Source of the DNA: Microglena sp. YARC
Taxonomy: Eukaryota > Chlorophyta > Chlorophyceae > Chlamydomonadales > Chlamydomonadaceae
Assembly: GCA_022414725.1 (NCBI GenBank)
Contig: CM039464.1
Span: forward strand, 11,352,187 to 11,416,186
Direction: 5' to 3'
DNA: 64,000 nucleotides
Shown: in pieces, positions 32,501-41,048 of the stretch
How positions within the stretch are numbered: the stretch's first letter is position 1
How the letters are laid out: the number at the start of each line of letters is the position of its first letter
Notes under the pieces: model-generated
Told to the model about the DNA's origin: nothing
The model's input: only the letters and a program-made list of their open reading frames with translations
Database searches by the model: none
Made by a program: the position numbers and the translations under genes

Positions 32501-33888
32501 AAAAACCCTGAGGCAGAGTATAGGTGGTTGACCAGGGTACTTCCATCGACTAAATTGGCCAGCGCTTTAGCGCACTTGAAAACAAAACAACTGCGCTTTG
32601 TAGTGCAAAAAGCGCAAAAAATGCTTGCTGCGCCCACAGGGGGGTACAAAAAACTGCGCGAAACGCGCAGTGGGGCTCAAAAAGGCAGCGCGCAAGCGCG
32701 TGCTTGGAAGTACCCTGTTGTCGATCATGTAAAAGAAATCAAATGTCATGCAAATATATCAGGCTGGTTCAGATTATTAAATTATCTACGGATACTTGAA
32801 GTAAGTAGAATGCATTAGATAAGTATGCATGTATGTTACAGTCCAGGGGAAGGCCACATAGGCTAAAGGGACTTGCCCAACTGTATAGGAAGGGCTTAAA
32901 AAGAAAAGGCACTGATGAACTGAACCCCAAACAATCGTTTAACCGACGGGGGCCCTGAGTTCGTGCAACAGTGATAGTTTAATAATATATTATAATTAAA
33001 TCATCATCTCAGCTGGGATGATAATTTAATTGCGCGATTATTATCGTTGTTTTTATAAATTGAATTAAGTATTTCCATCCTTCAGGATTCATGACCAGCT
33101 TCATACTGGAGTTTGTATCCACCGATTCAGGTTCAATGTCCATGTTTACACAAATGTTTTTCTATCCTCAGCGTAAAACGGACATTCTAATGTGAAATGC
33201 ATTTCATCTTCGACCACCATTCTACCGTCAACCATCATATCACAGCATCTGCAAATTCTACCAGAACGAGAGGTACTCCTTTCTGATTCAACATTTAAGT
33301 TGTGAGCTCCAAGACGTAGTCTAGTAAGATAAGATTGACACTTCACACTGCATCACACAATGATTAACAGCTGAACAGTGAGCACAGTCAGCAAGCAGTA
33401 CGAGTGCAACCTAGCAAAAATACTGAGTGAACCTTAGGTGCTAGCGTTGGTAAGGCCTGGCCTCGTTGTCTGCTATGCATGGGGCGCAGGCTCACCCAGC
33501 AGACAAGCGCGCTTCACCATCACCATCATCACCACCACTCATCATCTTCATCCAGTCTTCACCCACTCACCTGGAAGCCTGCTCCATGCATGGGAGTGTA
33601 ACCGTCCTTTTCTGGGATCATGGGGTCAATGCCGGGAACACCGAGGAGGAACTCCACTGCCTTAGCAGCGCCAAACAGGCTAGCAGCCATAATGGCTGTT
33701 TTGCCATGGAGAACACCTCGGTAGTTGACGTCAGCACCCTCGTCGAGAGTAAACTGGAGTCTTTCGACGCTGTTCATCTCGGCGGATAGAATGAGCCGCT
33801 CATTAACGTCGGGTTCTGACCAGTCGAGCTCTGCCCGGGCGAGCAGCGGCAAGGCTAGGAGGATCAAAAGAGCGGACGCAGCCCCCAT
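19983..33888 (-). CDS. ER/secretory ankyrin-repeat protein with C-terminal KSEL
   Basis: Five exons on the minus strand, all GT-AG and in phase: 33571-33888 (start ATG 33886-33888), 29970-30025, 24046-24121, 22717-22838 and 19983-20076 (stop TAA). The product is 221 aa. Residues 1-19 (MGAASALLILLALPLLARA) are a clear signal peptide with an A-x-A site. Ankyrin repeats follow: NSVERLQFTLDEGADVNYRG, GKTAIMAASLFGAAKAVEFL, DGYTPMHGAGFQ|GRADVIRVLHKGGLDL, DDGYTPIHRACFGPEPKHLE, TLIELGVDPNEPCNRETPID. The tail is a charged Lys/Glu helix (YKEWKELQKEKKKAEKKG) ending in KSEL, close to the KDEL/HDEL retrieval signal. I infer an ER-lumen protein; its partner is unknown. Exon 2 is only 56 nt and hides among about ten decaying copies. 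A longer in-frame start at 34095 exists, but it would bury the signal peptide. Confidence 0.9.
20265..20645. repeat. Tandem units with AAAGGATGGGTCTCCTTGTG
   Basis: Four units of CACCCCAAAGGATGGGTCTC and CTTGTGCTAGCCCTAGACTC. Two of them have captured the first half of a family B MITE (TCAGTGTTTTTCTTTTCAGC). They lie in ankyrin intron 4; a related fragment is at 700-740. Confidence 0.7.
20657..20824. mobile_element. hAT-like MITE, family A
   Basis: TAGGGACCGGCATATCATAT ... ATGATATAATATTTCTGTTC then CCA, flanked by CGTACGCA and CGTATGCG, a decayed 8-bp duplication. Confidence 0.75.
20855..20965 (+). mobile_element. Family S element fragment
   Basis: AATGTATGTATTTTTATAGTCCAGGG, GAACTTAACCCCAAAAATTC and CACCCTAAGCCACCC. 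Heavily decayed. Confidence 0.5.
21000..21310. repeat. Minisatellite of GAGCCACGCCATCCCTC units
   Basis: About 18 copies of a 16-20 bp unit such as GAGCCACGCCAACCCT, with every few units ACATGCA inserted. Ankyrin intron 4. Confidence 0.88.
21425..21472. repeat. (TA)n microsatellite
   Basis: Uninterrupted TATATA run preceded by ACACACATAAATATATACAC. Confidence 0.95.
22140..22470. repeat. About 62-bp AT-rich tandem repeat
   Basis: Five units with CATATATTTGTGAATGATCA, ACTCTGGTCCATATATATCA and AAGCATCTGGTTCATA. The last unit runs straight into the donor-side copies of ankyrin exon 4 (GATGTGTCAACTCCCGTCAT). Confidence 0.85.
22470..22716 (-). repeat. Tandem decoys of ankyrin exon 4 donor, with G runs
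   Basis: Two copies of the exon 4 end and donor (minus strand GGAGGCATGACGGGAGTTGA, against GGAGGCATGAC|GTGAGTTGA). Each is followed by GTATGCTGGAGGC-type sequence, AAAGACCCAGAACCCATGTA (plus strand) and a run of 19-25 Gs (plus). The donor GT is lost (GG) in both decoys, so only the real exon keeps a usable site. Confidence 0.88.
22839..23230. other. GT-rich stretch and reversed family S element
   Basis: (GT)n and G-rich low complexity 22850-23020, the GGCAGGAGGTTTTTGGTGAT block shared with 15035, and a family S element 23047-23215 reading TAAAAATATTGTTTGGGGTT and TTTGGCCTACCCCTGGACTG with an ACATACATGCATACAT tail. Confidence 0.65.
23539..23586. repeat. (GA)n microsatellite
   Basis: Perfect AGAGAG run of about 48 bp in ankyrin intron 3. 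Confidence 0.97.
23598..24045 (-). repeat. Tandem decoys of ankyrin exon 3 donor
   Basis: Three copies of the exon 3 end plus donor lie at about 23610-23660, 23862-23895 and 23967-24005. On the plus strand they read CACCTTGACAGTCTC(C/A)AAATGCTTAGG. The first reaches furthest into the exon (CCCAAGCATGC). AAACTAAAACTAAAA spacers and a family B MITE (23663-23850) lie between. The true donor is GTCAAG|GTGATT at 24046/24045. Confidence 0.88.
24122..25835. repeat. 70-bp tandem repeat, about 22 copies
   Basis: Unit: GATGATGTGACACACAATAT, ATGAGTATCATGTACATTGT, GAGATCTGATCTGATATGCT, ATGTATCTAT. Copies are over 95 percent alike with no unique spacers. A first copy of ATGATATATGAGTATCATGTACACTGT lies 20 nt from the ankyrin exon 3 acceptor, so the array appears to have grown from the intron side of this junction. 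A SINE fragment (24165-24240) separates that copy from the main array. Confidence 0.95.
25950..26110. mobile_element. Dispersed repeat with GCGACGC..GGTGCGACCCCAGT
   Basis: TGCGATGCGTCATAAATTGA, CTTGGTGCGACCCCAGTTCG, GCGCGGAGCCCGGAGGGTTT and ATGCAGCGCGGAATGA. Related copies at 37738-37905 and 59715-59890. GC-rich, no coding capacity seen. Confidence 0.65.
26230..27845. repeat. ATACCAGAGAAA and TTTTCATACCTGC minisatellites
   Basis: 26270-26830: loose repeats of CATACCAGAGAAAA-type units mixed with ATATTACAACAAATACAAA. 26840-27495: about 45 units of CTTTTTCATACCTG-type sequence. 27495-27570: a reversed family S end. 27580-27840: CCAGAGAA units again. All lie in ankyrin intron 2. Confidence 0.85.
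27960..28530. mobile_element. Dispersed fragments around GCTACCAGTAGCGATCGCTACC
   Basis: 27964 is a TAGGGAATGGCAATATAAGT element edge. 28200-28420 is a repeat with CCGCTACCAGTAGCGATCGC, GGGACCCTGTTTCGGCCAAA, CAGGAGCCCAACCTTGAAAG and CTACCAGAAGACCCCCTTTC, also found at 37430-37605 and in part near 10255, 47525 and 62395. No gene is seen. Confidence 0.6.
28531..29969. other. Ankyrin intron 2, repeat fragments and GC minisatellite
   Basis: Fragments of the ACGAGGCGTAAGGTTGAGG repeat (28560-28620) and family S (28680-28765); AT-rich TTAATTGAATTG stretches; a (CCCCGCCC)-type GC-rich block at 29320-29400; a reversed family S element with ACATACATACACATGC tail at 29850-29965. No coding sequence is recognised. 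Confidence 0.6.
30026..31800 (-). repeat. Tandem decoys of ankyrin exon 2 acceptor
   Basis: About ten copies of the acceptor and exon start. Real site, minus strand: TTGTCTCCTTCTTTAG|GGAAGAGCAGATG. Decoys read TTTGCCTCCTTCAGCAGGGA then AGAGCAGAATTTAATCGC. They lie near 30300, 30500, 30625, 30765, 30880, 31100, 31225, 31445, 31570, 31665 and 31755, spaced 90-200 bp. Several still encode GRAEFNRILHE-like peptides. Short GGCGAGCAGCCAAATTGCTG repeats (30905-30990, 31245-31330) and a family R copy (30335-30475) interrupt the array. Confidence 0.92.
32080..32281. mobile_element. MITE family C, decayed copy
   Basis: CAGGGTACTGCATTTTGCCA ... GCGCGCTTTGTAGTAACCTA, flanked by CTGTAAT and TTGTAAT. The right terminal repeat has mutated. 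Confidence 0.7.
32308..32510. mobile_element. MITE family B, decayed copy
   Basis: TATTTTCAGCTACAAGCAGC, AGGCAGCTCCCCTGACTGGC ... GGGGAGCTGCCTAGAAGCTG and AAAGCTGGAAATAAAAACC. Confidence 0.75.
32533..32717. mobile_element. MITE family C
   Basis: CAGGGTACTTCCATCGACTA ... GCGTGCTTGGAAGTACCCTG, 185 bp. The flanking 8-mers are poorly conserved. Confidence 0.82.
32826..33045 (+). mobile_element. Family S element, near full length
   Basis: ATGCATGTATGTTACAGTCC, AGGCCACATAGGCTAAAGGG, ACTTGCCCAACTGTATAGGA, GAACTGAACCCCAAACAATC, GAGTTCGTGCAACAGTGATA and AATTAAATCATCATCTCAGC. Confidence 0.75.
33146..33346 (-). pseudogene. Retrotransposon zinc-finger remnant (C-terminal of a non-LTR-type reverse transcriptase ORF)
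   Basis: The minus-strand peptide reads YLTRLRLGAHNLNVESER, then SGRICRCCDMM, then EDEMHFTLECPFYAEDRK. The pattern R-L-G-(N/H)..L..E...R....C..C....DE.HF...CP.Y...R is the zinc-binding segment found after the reverse-transcriptase domain in many non-LTR retrotransposons. The polymerase itself is absent nearby, so this is a fragment. It sits in intron 1 of the ankyrin gene. Confidence 0.7.
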
Positions 33889-34196
33889 GGCAATTGTTTT
33901 CTTCTGGGGGACAACTGCTGAGGGGTGGGAATGTGAGAGGGAGAGGGGAAAGAAGTGGAGTAGTGCACCACAAGAAATAAAAGGACGCGCAGCGCTTGAC
34001 TGAAGAAAGAAGCAATGAAGGATCGCACAACAAATGAGAGCGGCTCTAGGAGCGGGGCTCGAAACCGCAAACACAGTCACGTGCGTGGTACACATGATGT
34101 CATATTGCCGATCCAGGTGGATCTAATAGTAGCTTCTAGCAGAGGGCTTCCAGAATCCGAACATTTATGTCCGGAAGTCATTCATTTTCTTGTTGT

Positions 34197-34212
34197 GGTG
34201 TTTAAAAACACC
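34197..34212 (-). terminator. Histone mRNA 3' stem-loop of H3
   Basis: Minus strand GGTGTTTTTAAACACC: a 6-bp stem and TTTA loop, 46 nt after the H3 stop codon. Size, position and loop fit the 3' hairpin of replication-dependent histone mRNAs in animals and green algae, where it replaces a poly(A) tail. Confidence 0.8.
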
Positions 34213-34257
34213 GGTTTTGTGTTGATCAGCTAGGATGCAGCATGTGAGACATTTAAT

Positions 34258-35191
<934 letters not shown>

Positions 35192-35296
35192 GTCCCAGAA
35201 CAGGATTGGACGATGCACCCGGCCAGATCCCAACCACCAGGTCGGAGATAGAGCACTGAATCCCTATCTTCCATTTCTGCTGGACGTTGCATACAG

Positions 35297-35660
35297 AATT
35301 CGAGAGACAAATTCTATGCAGCGTCGCCTGCGACGCTAAAAATAATGGCGGAGAGTGATCGTGAGGGAGCGACAGGTGGCAAAGGAAGCGAGTTAGTTAC
35401 GAGACCGTTGGCTGCCGTCAGATGGATGGTCGGTCGAACGGACACATGGGTAACACTGGGGGCTCACGCCGTTGGGGGGAAGCCAGATCTCATCGGGTTT
35501 AGGGTATAGGAGATCTGGCTTTGTGGGTATTGAAATTGAAATTGTTACATCCGTGTAATACCGTTTACTCAGGACGTGAAGTTAAGGACACCATAGCGTT
35601 AGCCGGAGCATCCCCCCTCCGCTCCCGCCCCCCAGAAGGAGGGGCTCCGCCAAAAATAAT
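35297..35660. mobile_element. Family R repeat next to the H4 break
   Basis: TATGCAGCGTCGCCTGCGAC, TGGCGGAGAGTGATCGTGAG, ACGAGACCGTTGGCTGCC, then, after a 100-bp interruption (35475-35600), GCTCCCGCCCCCCAGAAGGA and GGGGCTCCGCCAAAAAT. It is in reverse orientation relative to the copy at 1755. Confidence 0.65.
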
Positions 35661-38552
35661 CAGATCCTGATCTCCCAATCTGAGAGCATAATGATTCCTC
35701 TGCGTTACCTGGTGTGCAATCCAGGAGTGCGAAGTTACCCCTGTTTATCCATGAAAGCATAAAGAGATTGGATCAAGTATATATTTGATAATAATGCTTA
35801 AATATGTTCGATTCAGGTTCGATTCATCTTTTTTGTTAAACGCCTACATTTTCCCTGGTAATTTATTTTACTGCCTAAGGCGGCGAGCAGCCAAATTGCT
35901 TGCTGGAGCCATGTAACTAAGTTATAGTCCAAATTGGAGACGCAGCACAAAATCCCTATCTTCCATTGAGACGTAGCCCACTAGCCCCGTGGAAGAGTAA
36001 TGTTTTTAATTTTTTAAGGTTACTGCCAAAGACGGCATAAGTGCGCCTACTCTTTTGTATGGGGCTACCTCCTGCACAAGGTGAAATTCCTTTGGCAATT
36101 AGAAAAATGCGGGCTTGGTCCAAGTAAATTATATTTCTCTCAAAGATTGGATTGGATTGTTACACGATATTTTAGCTAACTCCGGGCTGCTCACCGCCTT
36201 CAAATTCCAAGTCCCCCCGGAAACCAGAGAGCATATTACGGTAAGCGGATTTGACAACATCTTTTTCAACACTCACAAGGTCAAATATGGTAACCCCAAA
36301 CTTCCGTGATACATACACGGCCAAACAAGTAGCCCAACGTCTTTACGGTTCTTTACTTCCAACTATCCATCCAGAAACAAAAAAACCCTTCCATCTATCT
36401 GTCAGCTTGTGTTCAGTCTTCTAGTAATGCCTACTGCGTGCTTGCAATTAATAGTGCAGTCCTCTGCACGCACAGGCGACTACAAGCTACATATCTATAC
36501 TCAGCTACTTATCTGCACTCAGCTACAAATCTGTACTCAGCTACCGATCTATACTGAGCAACATGGGTGGTTGGCCCCAGTGCATGCAAACGGGATGGCC
36601 CTCTCAACCTCACGCCACATTAGAATTTAGAAGGCGTACTAATCATAGTATTTATTTTAAACTCAGCAACACTCAGTTATGCTCAGGAAGCACAGATGAG
36701 AGAAGGGTGCCCTTCCAATGTCCTACGCACATAGAAAATACGAGGTCGATACAGATGGTTCCAGGTTGGGCAAGTCCCTCGAGTCTATTTGGCTACCCTT
36801 GGACTGCGACATACATTTGCATGGCAGAGATAAGTCCTAGGCAGCGACGCGGAAAATTGGCGGAGAGTGTCGGCTATCGGAACAGGTGGCAGCCGAATGA
36901 AGGGGACCGAAGCCAGTTAGTAACGAAACAGTTGGCTGCCGTGGCTTCAGGCTTCGTCTCGGGGGGGGCGGTCAAACGGACGCACGCACAGACGGACAAA
37001 GGAGTGAATCTGGAGGCTCTCGCCCCCCACGAGGGGGGGCTCTGCCAAAAAACAACCTGACACTGGTGAGTGGTGACCCCCCCCATGCCGCGTGGGCTGG
37101 TTGACGCCGAACCCTTAGGTCCAATCGTCACCTCCCCTGTTACCAGCGTGCCAGTGGGGTCTCTACTACATTGAGGGCAGTGACAAAAGGAGCACAGGTA
37201 GAAAAGAAACAGAAGGGAATGCATAAGCACTTGGTGATTGGCGGAAGTGCAAGCAAACAGGCTGGCCCCCTCAACCTAACGCCTCGTAATAAGGCATACT
37301 ATTTATTTTATTTATGCACACACACATTCATAGGCTTGCGCAGGAATGCAATCATTGGGTTGGACCGTGCCCAGTCTAGTCATTGCTCCCGCCCGTCTTC
37401 ATGGGTAGCATCATCATACTCTGGCTAGAGCTTTTTTTCCGCTGCCAGTAGTGATTGCTACCTGGGACCTTGTTTTGGCCAGACCTTCTGCTACCATGAG
37501 ACTCGAGAACCTCCTGGGCCGCCTACCCAAATCGCCACCAGGAGCCCAACCTTGAAAGACACCAAATCCCTGATCGCTACCAGAAGACCCCCTATCTGTA
37601 CGGAAAAAAGCCCTGACTCAGGCATGCATTTTACCAGTTTCTGGTAGGCAACATACTTCAGGATGAGATGGCCTGGTATGGTCAGTGGCCTAACTAATGT
37701 TCCACAAGCGACAAGCATCACTCCACTTTTGTTTGTGTGCGACGCATTGCACATTTAGCGACTTGGTGCGACCCCAGTGCGACGCGCTGCCCCTTAAACC
37801 GCGCGGAGCGCGGAGCCCAAGGGGTTGGGAAGCCATTTCTGACTAGTTCAGCCAGACGCATGTGTCACCGTGCAGCGACGGAATGGCAAGGAGTCGTCGG
37901 AGAAAAAAAAGGTCCTCAAATCAAACTTGGTCATCAGCCAGATGCAGTCCGATCCCCATTGTAGGTCTGACAGCTCATCATACTGGTTCTAAGGCTTGCA
38001 TTTTACCAGCTCCAGGGTGACTAGAAACATGAGGCAAGATGACCATTTCAGGTCCAGACCCAGACCAGACACAATTCTCAAATGTGGCGCCAACCAGCGT
38101 TCCGTCCAGCAGGCCGCGTACTGCAGCACAGGCCCACTCAGCTACACAACCTTGCCTAGAGAAATCTGAAGTAAAAAACACTGGTTGCAGTCTAGCCGGT
38201 TAAGGCGTAGCTAAATAGGCTAAATAGACTTGCCCGGCCCCAATCCTGGGAAGGGCTGCATACAAAACAAGCACTGGTGAACTGAACCCTAACACATGGA
38301 TGGTGCCCGTGGGAGGGCGAGATGGCTCGATATGGTCAGTGGCCTAACTAATGAAATAATCTCAGAACCTATACCTATTTCGATGTTCAACTATTGCAAT
38401 TTTCCATAGCTTTTCTTTTCCACTAATCTGCTGTCCAAAACTGCTGGAATTTTGAGGTGCAGCTAAGTTGGCTGGCTCAAGGAGCTACCTAGAAGCTACT
38501 GCTCGTAGCCAAAAAGAAAAGCTCTGCTATTTTCTATTCCGCCTACACCAAC
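35661..38552. other. Intergenic between H4 fragment and CCR4-like gene
   Basis: Repeat mosaic: GGCGAGCAGCCAAATTGCTT fragment (35875), CTATACTCAGCTAC units (36490-36560), ACGCCACATTAGAATT repeat (36560-36640), family S end (36755-36820), family R (36826-37052), AACGCCTCGTAATAAGGCAT repeat (37230-37310), GCTACC repeat (37430-37605), GGTGCGACCCCAGTGCGACG repeat (37738-37905), family S fragment (38185-38305) and family B half (38405-38525). No conserved protein is recognised. Confidence 0.6.
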
Positions 38553-41014
38553 CTAAAAGCTCAACTCAAACTTGGTCATCAGGCAGATGTGGTCGGATCC
38601 CCATTGGGGGGCAGGCAGGCCCTGGGGTAGGGCCTCTATGTGAGGGGGCTCGAGGACAGCTATGGCGCGCAGGGACGGCTGTGAACCCATCTCTGTGTCC
38701 TGGGGCAACTCTCTCTCTGCTGACTCATACACTCTCACACTGGAATCTGTACCGCCTTGAGTGACAGCAATACGCCCTTCACTGCCAGCCTCAAGCACGG
38801 GGGCGGGTAACGAGGAGTTCTGATTGAGTTTCGGTGTGAACCAGATGTAGTCACACGTACCGAGAAACTCATGGTGGGACGAGGTGAATACTGGCTCATC
38901 CCCTATGATGGAAGCGTAGCTACTCGTCAGATCAAGGGGGTGTACCGCCAGGAGAGATTCATCCTCCATGGGGGGGGCCTCAGGGCTGGGGGGCGCAGGC
39001 ATTGGCAGCTTCTGGGAAGCTTCCTTCTTGAGTGAGGGGGCCTGGGCGAGTTGTGGCTGAGTCATGTCTCCCTCAGATTGACTGATGCGGGGGACAAGCC
39101 CACCCTGGCTGGAGGAGCTTTGACGCCTCAGGTAAACCTGTTGACAGGTGGGCGTTATGAAGGTGGACGTAATCAGGTTGACGGAATGAGGTGAACCTGT
39201 TGACAGGTGGGCGTTATGAAGTGGACGTAATGAGGTTGACGGAATGAGGTGAACCTGTTGACAGGTGGGCGTTATGAAGTGGACGTAATGAGGTGAACCT
39301 GTTGACAGGTGGGCGTTATGAAGTGGACGTAATGAGGTTGACGGAATGAGTTGAACCTGTTGACAGGTGGGCGTTATGAAGTGGACGTAATGAGGTGAAC
39401 CTGTTGACAGGTGAGCGTTATGAAGTGGACGTAATGAGGTTGACGGAATGAGGTGAACCTGTTGACAGGTGGGCGTTATGAAGTGGACGTAATGAGGTGA
39501 ACGTGGCCAGGAGGACGTTATCAGGTGGGCGTAATGAGGTTGACGGAATGAGGTGAACCTGTTGACAGGTGGGCGTTATGGAGTGGACGTAATGAGGTTG
39601 ACGGAATGAGGTGAACCTGTTGACAGGTGGGCGTTATGGAGTGGACGTAATGAGGTTGACGGAATGAGGTGAACCTGTTGACAGGTGGGCGTTATGAAGT
39701 GGACGTAATGAGGTTGACGGAATGAGGTGAACTTGTTGACAGGTGGGCGTTATCAGGTGGACGGAATGAGGTGAACCTGTTGACAGGTGGGCATTATCAG
39801 GTGGACGTAATGAGGTGAACGTGGCCAGGAGGACGTTATCAGGTGGGCGTAATGAGGTGAACCTGTTGACAGGTGAATGTAATGAGGAGGACGTGGCCAG
39901 GTGGACGTTATGAGGTGGACGTGGCCAGGCGGACATGATGAGGTGGACATGGCCAGGAGGATGTCATCAGGTTGACGTAATGAGGTGAACCTGTTTACAG
40001 GTGAACGCAATGAGGAGGACGTGGCCAGGTGGACGTTATGAGGTGGACGTGGCCAGGTGGGCGTAATGAGGTGGTCGTGGCCAGGTGGACCTGATCAGGT
40101 GGACGTAGTCAGGTGGACGGTGATCTGGTGTGCATTATCAAGCGGACATGCTCAGCGGTATGTTGCAGTCCAGTTGGTAGCCTAAGGAATCAGTCATCTT
40201 TGTAAGGCTCACTTGCACTGCTCACTGTGATCTCTGGAGCCAAGCCAACTGCCCTTGCTTTTCACCTCAGGAATCAATAATCTTTGATAGACTCACTTGC
40301 ACTGCTCACCGTGTTCTCTGGTGCCAAGCCAACTGCCCTTGCTTTTCACCTCAGGAATCAATAATCTTTGATAGGCTCACTTGCTCTGCTCACTGTGATC
40401 TCTGGTGCCAAGCCAACTGCCCTTGTTTTTCACCTCAGGAATCGTGAGTATAAAAAAGGGGGGACACCTATCCCTACAAAAACTGAGGAGGGCTGACCCT
40501 CCCCCCCCCCCCCCCCCCCCTAAGTAGAAATACCCCCTTGAAAAACTTAGATATGGATTCTGGGGGTTTACAACATGGCGCACACAATGGCATCCTTGGA
40601 ATTCCCACACAGGGATTGTCTGATAGTCACCCATTCACTAACCCAAGGGGTAGATACTTATTGCACGAGGTCCAAAGTGGTGCCAACGGACTGCCCTTGC
40701 CAAGGCCTACTCATGGGTGGTCTCAGAATGTCATTTGCAGGTCTAAGTAAAAGGTAGAAAAAAAACTGAGGAAGGCTGCCCCTCCTGAAGTGCTCAAAAT
40801 GACCTGAAAAATATCTCATAATATCGTCATGTTACATGCCATAACAGCCCCATTATCAAAAAAACAAAATCGTGAGAAGTAAACATTTGGAGGCCTTGAC
40901 AACTCCTTCAGGAATCAATATTTTTTGTTAGGCTCACTTGCACTGCTCACCGTGATTTATCCTGCATATTTAAATGTATGTTACAGTCAAAGAGGGCAGC
41001 TAACCCCTCCCCTC

Positions 41015-41048
<34 letters not shown>

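Noticed and set aside
33559..34095. Ankyrin protein start at the upstream in-frame ATG near 34095
   Set aside because: It would add 69 residues of compositionally odd sequence before a perfect signal peptide; the ATG at 33888 is far more likely.
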